A stretch of DNA of 64,000 nt from Streptomyces sp. HNM0575. Its GTDB lineage: Bacteria; Actinomycetota; Actinomycetes; Streptomycetales; Streptomycetaceae. Of this stretch, positions 24,977 to 33,589 are shown in pieces (the stretch's first letter is position 1; every line of letters starts with the position of its first letter). The DNA lies in contig NZ_JAASAG010000009.1 of the NCBI RefSeq assembly GCF_012726265.1, positions 186,001 to 250,000 on the forward strand, in the 5' to 3' direction. Below the pieces are notes generated by a model that made no database searches, was not told the DNA's origin, and saw nothing but the letters and a program-made list of their open reading frames with translations. A program made the position numbers and the translations under genes.

Positions 24977-25591
24977 TTGCCTCTCGTCGTGTACGTCGAC
25001 GGTTTCAATCTGTACAACGGCATCAAGAGCGCCTACGGCCGCCGCTTCCTGTGGCTGGACCTCGTCCAGCTGGCCCGTCGCCTCCGGCCCAGAGAGTCGA
25101 TGATCACGGTCAAGTACTTCACCGCCGCCGTACTCGACGAGCCCGGCGCCGCCAGTCGGCAAAGCACCTACCTCAAGGCGCTCTCCGCGCACTGCGGAGA
25201 GCAGATCGAGATCATCATGGGCCGTTACCAGCGCAAGACGATGCGCTGCCGCAACTGCGGTGAGACGTGGACCAGTTATGAGGAGAAGGAAACCGACGTC
25301 AACATGGCGGTCCACTTGGCCGCTGATGTGACTGCCGGACACGCGAACTCGGCTCTGATCATCAGCGCTGACTCCGATATGTGCCCCGCCGTGCGCACAG
25401 CGCAGCAGACTGCGCCAGGAGTCAACATCGTGGCCGCGTTTCCTCCACGTCGGCAATCCGCGGAACTGCGCAAGCTTCTCCCCCGCTCCTTCACCATCGG
25501 CCGCGGACGACTTGCGCAATCCCAGCTACCGCCTGCCGTGCCCGACCCGGCCACGGGCAGGCACCTTCGTCGCCCGAAGAAGTGGAGCTGA
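24977..25591 (+). CDS. NYN-domain (PIN-like) putative ribonuclease
   Basis: A 204-residue protein starting at TTG 24977, with AGGAG 8 bases upstream. NYN domain: N-terminal VVYVDGFNLYNGI with D8, central KETDVNMAVHLAAD with D107, and ALIISADSDMCPAVR with D132/D134; these acidic residues form the PIN-like metal site. A two-cysteine knuckle, CRNCGETW (C91, C94), sits before the second acidic motif. NYN proteins (LabA/YacP/Marf1-like) are RNA-acting nucleases. The C-terminus is basic (GRHLRRPKKWS), which fits nucleic-acid binding. The gene is monocistronic behind a strong leader hairpin, so autogenous RNA-level control is conceivable but unproven. Confidence 0.8.
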   Translation: MPLVVYVDGFNLYNGIKSAYGRRFLWLDLVQLARRLRPRESMITVKYFTAAVLDEPGAASRQSTYLKALSAHCGEQIEIIMGRYQRKTMRCRNCGETWTSYEEKETDVNMAVHLAADVTAGHANSALIISADSDMCPAVRTAQQTAPGVNIVAAFPPRRQSAELRKLLPRSFTIGRGRLAQSQLPPAVPDPATGRHLRRPKKWS

Positions 25592-25701
25592 CATCCGCTG
25601 GCCGGCATCGCCTCGGGCAAGCCCACATTCCTCCCCGCCGCCCAGGGCCGCACGGACCGCGGGTCGCCGAACGTTGAGTCGGAAGCCGACGCTCAGGAGC
25701 G

Positions 25702-26754
25702 TCAGGCAGCGGCCTGGTCGAGGTCGGAGAGGTCCAGGACGAAGCGGTAGCGGACGTCTCCTCGGCCCAGGCGGGTGAGGGCTTCCTGAACGCGGGCCGA
25801 GGGGAGCACTTCCACGTCCGCGGTGATGCCGTGTTCTGCACAGAAGGCCAGCAGTTCGGCAGTATGCAGCCGGCCACCCGTGCCTGCCGATGTCAGCTTC
25901 TTGCGCCCCTGGACGAGGTCCAGGATCTTCACCGTGGCCGGGAGTGGGAAGCCGAGCACGGCCAGCGTGCCGTCCAGGGCCGCCATCCGCAGCAGCGGGG
26001 AGAAGTCGTGCGGAGCGGGAATGGTGTCCAGGATCAGGTCGAAGGAGTCGCGCGCCTGCTCGGTCTGCTGCTCGTCGGTGGTCAGCACCAGGCCGGCGCC
26101 GCCGAGTGCGCGGACGTCACCGGCCTTGTCCTGACTGCGGCTGAGGACTGTGACCTCGGCGCCGAGAGCGGCGGCCAACTTCACCGCGAGGTGCCCTAGA
26201 CCCCCCAGGCCGGCAACGGCGACCCGGCTGCCCGGCCCGATCCCGGCTGCGCGCAGAGGCTCCCACACCGTGATGCCGGCGCACATGAGGGGAGCGGCGG
26301 CGGACGGGTCAAGCGCCTCGGGCAGGCGGTAGGCGAACTTCTCGCGCAGCACGTACTCGCGACTGTAGGCGCCCTTGGTCTTGGTGCCGTCCACACGGTC
26401 GGTGCCGCCATAGGTGGTGGTCGGATGCTCGTAGCAGAAGTTCTCCTGCCCGGCCTCACACATCGGACAGGCCCCGCAGGAGTCGACGATGGTCCCCACT
26501 GCCACCCTGTCGCCGAGAGCGAAGCAGGTCACAGCGGATCCGAGCGCGGTGACCGTGCCCGTGAACTCGTGGCCCGGGACCAGAACGCCCTCATTCAGAG
26601 TTCCCTGGATTCTGTGCAGGTCGCTGCCGCAGACACCACAGAAGTCGATGCGCACCGCAATGTCGTCGGCGCGCAGCTCGCGTCGCTCGACCACGGCTCG
26701 CTCCAGCGCGGTAGAGCCGTCGGCGGTGCTCTGCCAGCCAAGGGTGGTGCGCAT
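25702..26754 (-). CDS. Zinc-dependent alcohol dehydrogenase (CAD/YahK-like)
   Basis: A 350-residue medium-chain dehydrogenase. Catalytic zinc site CGVCGSDLH plus PGHEFTG and a distal Cys (LMCAGITVWEPL); structural zinc cysteines in CGACPMCEAGQENFC; Rossmann motif VAGLGGLGHLAVKLA. The arrangement LMCAGITVW with Cys-Ala-Gly is typical of the cinnamyl-alcohol dehydrogenase/YahK NADP-dependent aldehyde reductase group. ATG 26754 has GGAGGG a few bases upstream. It is divergent from a TetR gene; palindromes flank both promoters. Likely an aldehyde-detoxifying reductase under TetR control. Confidence 0.9.
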   Translation of the reverse strand: MRTTLGWQSTADGSTALERAVVERRELRADDIAVRIDFCGVCGSDLHRIQGTLNEGVLVPGHEFTGTVTALGSAVTCFALGDRVAVGTIVDSCGACPMCEAGQENFCYEHPTTTYGGTDRVDGTKTKGAYSREYVLREKFAYRLPEALDPSAAAPLMCAGITVWEPLRAAGIGPGSRVAVAGLGGLGHLAVKLAAALGAEVTVLSRSQDKAGDVRALGGAGLVLTTDEQQTEQARDSFDLILDTIPAPHDFSPLLRMAALDGTLAVLGFPLPATVKILDLVQGRKKLTSAGTGGRLHTAELLAFCAEHGITADVEVLPSARVQEALTRLGRGDVRYRFVLDLSDLDQAAA

Positions 26755-26767
26755 GGACCCTCCAAGT

Positions 26768-26834
26768 AGAAAAACTTTTCTGTCTTCATTCGACCCTACA
26801 GCTGCTCGACGGAGGCGCAAACAGAAGATTCTGT
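26768..26834. promoter_or_regulatory. Two operator palindromes between divergent ADH and TetR genes
   Basis: AGAAAA-AC-TTTTCT at 26768-26781 lies 13 bases before the alcohol dehydrogenase start, and ACAGAA-GA-TTCTGT at 26821-26834 lies 16 bases before the TetR start. Both share an AGAA-N(2-4)-TTCTGTC core, and both are AT-rich. This suggests the TetR protein binds twice and shuts both promoters. Confidence 0.55.
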
Positions 26835-26850
26835 CTGTAGCATTGACGGC

Positions 26851-27435
26851 ATGCCTGGACTGCCGAGCACCCAACGTGGAGCCGCGACGAGCCGGCGCAT
26901 CCTCGACGCCGCCGCCGAGGAGTTCGCGCGGCACGGCATCGCCGGCGCCCGGATCGAGCGCATCATCTCCACCGCGCGCACCAACAAGGCACAGGTCTAT
27001 GGCTACTTCGGCAACAAGGAGGGTCTGTTCGATGCAGTCGTCGCCGACTGCGTCGACCAGAGCACCGCCGCGTTGCCCTTCGACGCCGACGACCTGCCCG
27101 GCTGGGCGGTGCGGCTGTACGACGAGAACCTGCACCGCCCGAATCTGGTGCGACTCATCGCCTGGATCCAGCTGGAACGGCGCCCGGCCGGACGGTGGTT
27201 CGACAGCTCTCAGCACGAGCACAAGATCGCGGCCATCGCCCAGGCCCAGGCCGCGGGCCGGCTGCGCCCCGGTGACCCCTTCGACCTGCTGACCCTGGTC
27301 ATCGCCATGGCGAACGCCTGGTCGCCGACCAGCAGCGTCTACACCGCCACCGAGGCGGACGACCCCGCCGAACACGAGCGCCGCCGGACCCTGCTGCATG
27401 ACTTCGTCGCCCGCGCCGTGACGTCGACGCCTTGA
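26851..27435 (+). CDS. TetR-family regulator
   Basis: A 194-residue TetR protein: helix-turn-helix TSRRILDAAAEEFARHGIAGARIERIISTARTNKAQVYGYFGNKEGLFDAVV (given by its parts: RRILDAAAEEFARHGI, then NKAQVYGYFGNKEGLF), with a C-terminal ligand domain that includes RLIAWIQLERRPAGRW. It is divergent from the alcohol dehydrogenase gene and has a palindrome 16 bases in front of ATG 26851, so it is likely an autoregulated repressor of that gene. Confidence 0.85.
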   Translation: MPGLPSTQRGAATSRRILDAAAEEFARHGIAGARIERIISTARTNKAQVYGYFGNKEGLFDAVVADCVDQSTAALPFDADDLPGWAVRLYDENLHRPNLVRLIAWIQLERRPAGRWFDSSQHEHKIAAIAQAQAAGRLRPGDPFDLLTLVIAMANAWSPTSSVYTATEADDPAEHERRRTLLHDFVARAVTSTP

Positions 27436-27642
27436 TGCAGCCGCAGGGGCAGGCACACGCTGCGCGGTACGGGCCTGCCGGGGTGCGCGGACGCCCCCGC
27501 TCGTTGCCCTGCTTCTCAGGGAGAATGTGCTGCGCGCCGGGCCGACGATCGACGAAGAGCGAAACGGCTTGGCTGACGCCTTTCGTGGTCGGGGTAGTGC
27601 GCACGGTCCTCGTGGCCGTGTAGGAGGTGAGGAGTATCGCGG

Positions 27643-29476
27643 ATGGGCCCGGCTGACCGCCCGAGAGTACAAGTGCCGGTGGGCGAAGACTCCGAGCGCT
27701 GGAGCAGCCGGAGGGCTCAGCGGCGCGTGCTCGTCGTCGTACACAACGTCACCTCGGCCGGGCGTCTGCTGGATGTCCTGCCGCTGTTCCACGACGACTT
27801 CCGCGTCCAGTTGATCGTGACGTCGACAGGGTCCTCCGCTTTCCAGAGCGGCATCGAGGACCTGTTCGGCGAGCTTGGTCTGCCCGTGCTGCCCTGGAGG
27901 CAGGCGCTGAGGACCCCGGTCCACCTGGCCGTCTCCGCCAGCTTCGGGGGTCAACTCCACGCGATACGTGGCAAGTTGGCCATACTGTCACATGGAGTTG
28001 GATATACTAAGAAGCTGGCTACGCCGAACGCCGAACGCCGAACGCCGAACGCCGAACGCCGAACGCCGAACGCCGAACGCCGAACGCCGAACGCCGAACG
28101 CCGAACGCCGAACGCCGAACGCCGAACGCCGAACGCCGAACGCCGTCCCGACGTTCGGGCTTTCGCCCGACTGGCTGCTGGTGGACGGCAAGCCTTTCGT
28201 CGACGCGCTCGTTCTGTCTCACCCCGAACAGCTGGAGCGGTTGTGCAGGGTGTGCCCGGAGGCCGCGGAGTCAGCGGTACTCGCCGGGGATCCTTGCTTC
28301 GACCGCATGCTGGCCGCGCGCCCCTATCGGGAGCGCTACCGTCGAGCCCTCGGAGTGCGGCGCGGGCAGCGTCTCGTGGTCCTCAACTCGACGTGGAACA
28401 CGGAGGGTTTCTTCGGCGACGGCGGCGATCAGGACCTCCTGCCGGGTCTGCTGCCCAGGCTCACCGCCGAGTTGCCCGCCGACGACTTTCGGCTGGCCGC
28501 GGTACTGCACCCCAATATCTGGCACGGCCATGGGCCAGGGCAGATCCGGGCCTGGCTGGACCGGGCGCGGAGAAGTGGGCTGACGCTGATCGATCCGGTG
28601 CACGCGTGGCGTCAGGCGCTCCTCGCGGCGGACGTGATCCTCGGGGATTTCGGCGCGGTCTCCTACTACGGGGCTGCTCTGGGCACCCCTGTACTGCTCG
28701 CGTCTTCCACGCAGGAGGGGCTCGACCCCGAGGCACCGCTGGCGTCGTTCGTCCGGAACGCCCCGCGGCTCGATCTGCTCGCCTCGCTGCGGGGGCAGTT
28801 GGAGAGGTTGCTGAGTCGGCACCGCCCGCTCGCGGGCCCTGCGGAGTTCGCCAGTTCCAGCCCCGGCGCCTCTGCGGCGCTGCTGCGACGGCACTTCTAT
28901 GCCCTGATGGACCTGCCCGAGCCGCCCGGCCCCGCGCTGCTGGAGCCGTTGCCGCTGCCGCAGTATGAACCGCCTCGGCGTACGGCGCCGATGCGCGTCC
29001 GTACGCGCATCCACGGTGAGGAAGTCACAGTGGAGCGCTCCACGAGGATCCCGTACGGAGCCGCCGGTGACACGCACCTCGCCGTACACGAGGACACCCG
29101 GGATCCCGGTGATCTGGCCCTGGCCGACGTCATCTGGCGCGAGGGCCGGCCGGACGATCCGCGCCTCGGGGGCCCCGCCAACTGGAGCGCAGAGGTGCTG
29201 AGTCGGCACCCGCACTGCGTCATGGCCGCGTACGTGACCGGGCCGGACACATGCACCATAGGCACCCGACGGCACGGCGTTCTGCAAGTGTCCGCGGGCC
29301 CCGGAGCGGACGCCGACCCTGCGGCATACGTCTCAGCCCTGTATGCGTGGCTGGGCAGCGACGGGACGGTGCCGCCCGACGGAGCGACCCTCCGGGTGTG
29401 CACAGCCGGCGAAGTGCACCCGGTGTCGGTGACGCCTGCTATATCGCAGCCTCGCAGCGCTCCCGCAGACCGGTGA
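27643..29476 (+). CDS. Phase-variable GT-B-like transferase (CDP-glycerol glycerophosphotransferase-like), currently out of frame
   Basis: The two halves are in different frames, separated by a 7-bp repeat tract (28021-28145). The 5' half (frame 1) from ATG 27643, with GAGGTGAGGAG upstream, gives RRVLVVVHNVTSAGRLLDVLPLF and KLAILSHGVGYTKKLA. The 3' half (frame 2) gives FGLSPDWLLVDGKPF, DALVLSHPEQLERL, VLAGDPCFDRMLAARPYRERY, AAVLHPNIWHGHGPGQIRAWL, ADVILGDFGAVSYYGAALGTPVLL. These look like the two domains of a GT-B/TagF-like enzyme acting on an envelope polymer. The tract reads TPNAERR in the upstream frame but exits out of frame here. Losing one repeat unit, or gaining two, would join both halves in frame (TPNAVPTFGLSPDW). 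The 3' end overlaps the convergent STAND gene by 38 bases. Function is inferred from general fold-like motifs. Confidence 0.7.
28021..28145 (+). repeat. Heptanucleotide microsatellite, (ACGCCGA) x 17.9
   Basis: Seventeen perfect copies of ACGCCGA (28021-28139) followed by six of seven bases of an eighteenth. The unit length is not a multiple of three, no stop codon occurs in any frame of the tract, and three units encode the heptapeptide TPNAERR. It lies inside a coding sequence whose 5' and 3' parts are in frames 1 and 2. Such tracts mutate by slipped-strand mispairing, giving on/off switching of the gene. Confidence 0.95.
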
Positions 29477-31565
29477 GGTACGCCAGGTGCGGAGCAGCCT
29501 TCTCGGGGGCGAGCAGGCGCTCGGCCACAGTGATCTTCGCCAGCGCCGCAGAGTTGTCGCCTGCCTCGTGCAGGGTGTCGGCAAGGTCGGTGAGGGCGCG
29601 GGCCTGGTTGTACGCCTCCCCTTGTGCGGCGAACCAGTCCTGTACGGACTCCAGGCGGCTGCGGGACTCTTCCAGCCGTCCCAGACCGCGCAGGGCCCGC
29701 GCTTGGTGGCGTTCGGCCAACGTGAGAGCACGCGGGAGATCGTCCACGCCCTTCTGGCCGGGCGTGATGCTCCGGTAGATGCGCTCCGCCTCGATGAACT
29801 GCTCGTACGCCGCCGGGTACTTCCACTGGTTCAGGTGCAGCAGACCGAGTAATTCCACGGAGGACGCCTCTCCCCGTACGTGGCCGGCCGCACGCTCGCA
29901 TGCGACGGCGTCGCGCGCCTGCTGTTCGGCCTCCTCCCCGCGCCGTAGCTCGCCGAGGCAGTGGGCGAGCTGGAAGTGCAATGCGCCGGCCATCCGGGAG
30001 CTTGACTGGTGTTCGTCGGCGCAGCGGGCGGCAAGCCGGAGGGCCGGCAGCAGCTCGTCCCAGCGACCGGCCTTCAGCTGAAGCGGCCACAGCGCGCGGG
30101 CCAGGCGCAGGACCGTGCCGTACTGCTGGTATTCCTCGGCGACCGAGACCGCCCGAACCAGATTGCCGAGGTCGGCCAGCAGAGCCGCCATGCCCTCGGC
30201 CTCGTCGCGGTACGGGCTCCCCTCGGCCGGGGCGAGCTCCACCACCCGCCAGCTCTTCGGCAGTGCGGCGCACGCGGCGTGCAAGGCCCGCTCAAGGAGC
30301 TCGCCGAGCACTCGTGAGACGGCGGCCGAACACTCCGGAATTCCGTGCTCCGGGCCTGCTTCATCCTCCAGATGACGGCGAACCTCTGGGCGGAAGCGAT
30401 AGCGGCCGTCGCCCAAGCGCTCCATCAGCTGCACCTCCGCCGCCTTGGCCAGCATCCGGCCGGCTTCCTGCGGGGTGACGTCCGCGGCCCGTCCGCCCAG
30501 GGTGGCGTCGACGGAAGGCCAGCCGCCCAGGGCGGCGAGCCGGCAGAGCCGTGCCGCATCGGGCCCGAGGCGGTGGACGGCGTCCCGTGTGACAGCACGT
30601 ACGGGATCGTTTGCCGTGGCTCCGTCCACGGAGCTCGGGAGGGTTGGATCCCCTGCCAGCAGACGCATCGCCGCTGCCTGCAACGCGAAGGCGTTGCCTT
30701 CGCAGCGAGCCACCGTTCCCGACACCTCGGCCGCGGGCCAGGACACCCCGTACCGCGTGGCCACCTTCTTCAGCATCCGTTTCGCGTCCCGCTCCTCCAG
30801 CTTGGGCACCTCGATCAACTCCGCCTCCAGCGTGAAGGCGGGACCCGAGGAGACGACCAGCAGGAAGACCTCCGGCGCGGATGGGATCAGGGCACGCACC
30901 TGCGCGGCCGTGGTCGCGTGATCGACCACGATCAGAGCCCTGCGACCCGCCGTCAGACTCCGGTAGAGCGCTTCCCGACCCGTCTCCGTGGACGGCATCT
31001 GCTCCGGGTCGACGTCCATCTGCTGCAACAGAAGCTGAAGGACGGTGGCCGGATCCGGTCCGAGCTCCCCCGCGGCGCCGCGGAGGTCGATGTAGAACTG
31101 TCCGTCGGGGAACCGGTCGATGCAGAGGGAACCCCAGTGCAGCGCCACCGCGCTTGTGCCCATGCCCGGCCGCCCGTACAGCAGCGCGGCCCTCGGCCGA
31201 CCCGCAGCCGGGCGCGTGGCCTCGCGCCGAAGCAGCTTCACGACCCTGGCGCGGTCGGTGAAGTCCCGCGGAGCGGGCGGGAGACCCGGCCCCGGCCGCA
31301 GCGTCGGCGCAGCATCCGACATGCTCCGCATGAGGTGGGTGAACTCGGTGTTCTGCCGGGGATCCTCGGACAGGCGCCGGTGCACCTGACGCGCCAGGAT
31401 CTCCCACCCCTCCGTGGTGTCCGGTAGCGGCGTCTCCCGCCCCAGGCAACGCCGTACCTGGGCACCGGTCGACAACAGGATGTGCTTGCCCATCTCCCCC
31501 GCGGCGCCGTTCCCCACCGCAGTCAGAAACGCGGTCAGCGCTCCCACCGTCACGACCTCGAACAC
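29439..31565 (-). CDS. STAND-type NTPase with TPR-like C-terminus and degenerate P-loop
   Basis: A 708-residue protein from GTG 31565 (GGAGGGG upstream). N-terminal hydrophobic segment FEVVTVGALTAFLTAVGNGAAG (residues 2-23) followed by GKHILLSTGAQVRRCL, a start shared by many actinobacterial NB-ARC proteins. NB-ARC-like NTPase about 100-380: P-loop GRPGMGTS at 131-138 where the usual Lys is replaced by Thr, Walker B-like LIVVDHATTAAQVRALIP, winged-helix-like region to about 450. The C-terminal 250 residues are helical repeats of TPR character (ALHFQLAHCLGEL, SSVELLGLLHLNQW, RHQARALRGLGRLEES, RALTDLADTLHEAGD). Such STAND proteins act as signalling switches or defence/regulatory hubs. The lost Lys suggests weak or absent ATP hydrolysis. 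It converges on the phase-variable gene. Confidence 0.75.
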   Translation of the reverse strand: MFEVVTVGALTAFLTAVGNGAAGEMGKHILLSTGAQVRRCLGRETPLPDTTEGWEILARQVHRRLSEDPRQNTEFTHLMRSMSDAAPTLRPGPGLPPAPRDFTDRARVVKLLRREATRPAAGRPRAALLYGRPGMGTSAVALHWGSLCIDRFPDGQFYIDLRGAAGELGPDPATVLQLLLQQMDVDPEQMPSTETGREALYRSLTAGRRALIVVDHATTAAQVRALIPSAPEVFLLVVSSGPAFTLEAELIEVPKLEERDAKRMLKKVATRYGVSWPAAEVSGTVARCEGNAFALQAAAMRLLAGDPTLPSSVDGATANDPVRAVTRDAVHRLGPDAARLCRLAALGGWPSVDATLGGRAADVTPQEAGRMLAKAAEVQLMERLGDGRYRFRPEVRRHLEDEAGPEHGIPECSAAVSRVLGELLERALHAACAALPKSWRVVELAPAEGSPYRDEAEGMAALLADLGNLVRAVSVAEEYQQYGTVLRLARALWPLQLKAGRWDELLPALRLAARCADEHQSSSRMAGALHFQLAHCLGELRRGEEAEQQARDAVACERAAGHVRGEASSVELLGLLHLNQWKYPAAYEQFIEAERIYRSITPGQKGVDDLPRALTLAERHQARALRGLGRLEESRSRLESVQDWFAAQGEAYNQARALTDLADTLHEAGDNSAALAKITVAERLLAPEKAAPHLAYLTGLRERCEAAI

Positions 31566-32091
31566 GCCTGCCCCTCCCCCAAGTCCGGCTCCAGGCCCGA
31601 CTGTATCGGTCCGGATCTGCGGAGACTCCAATTCCGTTGCGCAGCAGGGCACTTGGGCCGGGTCACTTCACCGGCGCCACCCTGGCGGACTCTTGATCGT
31701 CGCGTTCAGGCGCACCAAGTCCCGCGCATAAGGGCAGTCTGCGGCGGCATCAAAGCGGCCCGGCATGCGTGCACTTGGGCAGGTCTCGATTCGCGGCTTC
31801 TGGATCGGCAGCGGCTCCCGTGCGCCCCGATAGCGGAGGCCGCGCGTGACGCCTGCACCTGCGGCCGGATCCATGTAGCAGACATCGTTTCCCAACAGCC
31901 GGCAACACCCGTGCGACGCGCGGGTGTTGCCGGTCATGACTTGGCCAACCCGTTCCCGCACGTTGGCCACATGTTCGCCGGGCATCCCTGACGCGCCTCG
32001 CCGTCGCGGGCGGAAGGTGATCGGCGGCCCCGCCTGCATCCGGGCCGGCGCGGTCACCGGAGATCCCTCTCTCGCTCAAGAAGGGACCGTC
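31566..32091. other. Intergenic stretch with one strong hairpin
   Basis: About 525 bases between the divergent STAND gene and phosphoesterase gene, holding both promoters. A perfect 13-bp stem CCGGCAACACCCG / CGGGTGTTGCCGG (31899-31911 and 31921-31933, loop of nine) is the only notable structure. Open frames across the region look non-coding. Confidence 0.45.
31899..31933 (+). promoter_or_regulatory. 13-bp stem-loop upstream of the phosphoesterase gene
   Basis: Arms CCGGCAACACCCG (31899-31911) and CGGGTGTTGCCGG (31921-31933) pair perfectly around a 9-base loop. There is no T-run after it. It is 158 bases upstream of ATG 32092, so it may be a leader structure, a large operator or a terminator for readthrough transcription. 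Confidence 0.4.
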
Positions 32092-33519
32092 ATGGCTGAG
32101 TTGACACGCCGTAGGCTTCTCGGTTCGGCAGCGGGGACGCTGGGCGGCGCCGCTGCCCTCTCGCTCCTCCCGCCGAGTGTCCAGAAGGCCGTCGCCGCCG
32201 AGCCGCCCAAGCACGGCTCGCTGCGCGACGTCGAGCACGTCGTCATGCTGATGCAGGAGAACCGGTCGTTCGACCACTACTTCGGCACCCTGTCCGGTGT
32301 CCGCGGCTTCGACGACCCGCGGGCCCTCAAGCTGGAGAACGGGCGTTCCGTCTTCTACCAGCCCGACGAGGAGAACCCGAAGGGGTATCTGCTGCCCTTC
32401 CACCTGGACACCCACAAGTCGAGCGCCCAAGCCATCCCGTCCACCAGCCATGCCTGGTCCGTGCAGCACCAGGCGTTGAACGGCGGCAAGATGGACCGGT
32501 GGTTGCCGGCCCACCGCGAGGCGGACGGCGTCAACGGCCCCTATGTGATGGGGTATTACACGCGCGAGGACATTCCGTTCCAGTTCGCGCTCGCCGACGC
32601 CTTCACCGTCTGCGACAACTACTACTGCTCGGTCCTCGGCCCCACCTGGCCCAACCGCCTGATGTGGATGACCGGTTCCATCGACCCGGGCGGCACCCGG
32701 GGCGGCCCGGTCATCAGCAACGTCGCGCCCTCGCCGTACCGCTGGAAGACCTATGCCGAACGTCTTCAGGAAGCCGGCATCAGCTGGAAGGTGTACCAGC
32801 AGGACGACGACTACGAGTGCAACATGCTGGAGCAGTTCGCGACGTTCCGGAACGCGCAGCCCGGCTCCGAGCTGTACGAGCGGGGCGTACGCCCGCAGCC
32901 CGAGGGCACCTTCGAGGACGACGCCCGCAACGACCGCCTCCCGGCGGTGAGCTGGATCATTCCGACGACCGACCAGTCGGAGCACCCCGACTACCTGCCG
33001 GCGGCCGGAGCCGACTACGTGGCCTCGAAGATCGAGGCGATCGCGTCGAACCCGAAGGTGTGGCGCAAGACCGCCTTCATCCTCAACTACGACGAGAACG
33101 ACGGCCTGTTCGACCACGTCGCCCCGCCGACCGCTCCGGCGGGAACGCCCGACGAATACGTCCAGGGGCTGCCGACAGGCGCCGGCTTCCGGGTCCCGGC
33201 CATCGTCATCTCGCCCTGGACCGTGGGCGGTTGGGTCGCATCGGAGGCATTCGACCACACCTCCGCCCTGCTGTTCCTGGAGCGCTTCACCGGGGTGGAG
33301 GAACCGAACATCAGCGAATGGCGGCGCGCCACCTTCGGCGATCTCACGTCCGCCTTCCGCTTCCCCGACGCCCGCCCCCGCTCGCCGCGGCTCCCCGACG
33401 ACACGGAGGAGCAGCTGGAGAAGGCGAGGGAGGAAGTGGCGAACCTGCCGAAGCCGACGCTCCCCGGAGCGGACCAGACCCTCCCGCACCAGGAGAAGGG
33501 CCGGCGTCCGCACGTATGA
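32092..33519 (+). CDS. Tat-exported phosphoesterase / phospholipase C family
   Basis: A 475-residue enzyme of the bacterial non-haemolytic phospholipase C/acid phosphatase family (PF04185). Twin-arginine signal TRRRLLGSAAGTLGGAAALS at residues 4-23 with a likely cut near AVAAE. Catalytic landmarks: VVMLMQENRSFDHYFGTL near residue 47, SHAWSVQH, the NYYCSVLGPTWPNRLMWMTGS loop, WIIPTTDQSEHP and YDENDGLFDHVAPP (metal ligands). Such enzymes hydrolyse phosphatidylcholine or other phosphate esters outside the cell, often under phosphate limitation; no clear PHO box was found. AAGAAGGGA precedes ATG 32092. It is shorter than the three-domain PlcH type, lacking the C-terminal repeats. Confidence 0.9.
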   Translation: MAELTRRRLLGSAAGTLGGAAALSLLPPSVQKAVAAEPPKHGSLRDVEHVVMLMQENRSFDHYFGTLSGVRGFDDPRALKLENGRSVFYQPDEENPKGYLLPFHLDTHKSSAQAIPSTSHAWSVQHQALNGGKMDRWLPAHREADGVNGPYVMGYYTREDIPFQFALADAFTVCDNYYCSVLGPTWPNRLMWMTGSIDPGGTRGGPVISNVAPSPYRWKTYAERLQEAGISWKVYQQDDDYECNMLEQFATFRNAQPGSELYERGVRPQPEGTFEDDARNDRLPAVSWIIPTTDQSEHPDYLPAAGADYVASKIEAIASNPKVWRKTAFILNYDENDGLFDHVAPPTAPAGTPDEYVQGLPTGAGFRVPAIVISPWTVGGWVASEAFDHTSALLFLERFTGVEEPNISEWRRATFGDLTSAFRFPDARPRSPRLPDDTEEQLEKAREEVANLPKPTLPGADQTLPHQEKGRRPHV

Positions 33520-33589
33520 CACACGCCCCGTGGGAGCGGCGATCCCGCCACCGCCGGTGCCGCGCGCGGGGTGACCTGAAGGCCCGTGG

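Noticed and set aside
28021-28145. CRISPR-like array
   Set aside because: The 7-bp units are contiguous with no spacers, lie inside a coding sequence and have no cas genes nearby; it is a microsatellite.
28271-29287. Long open frame antisense to the transferase gene
   Set aside because: Composition is Arg/Gln/Pro-rich without family similarity, and it is complementary to the well-conserved transferase frame.
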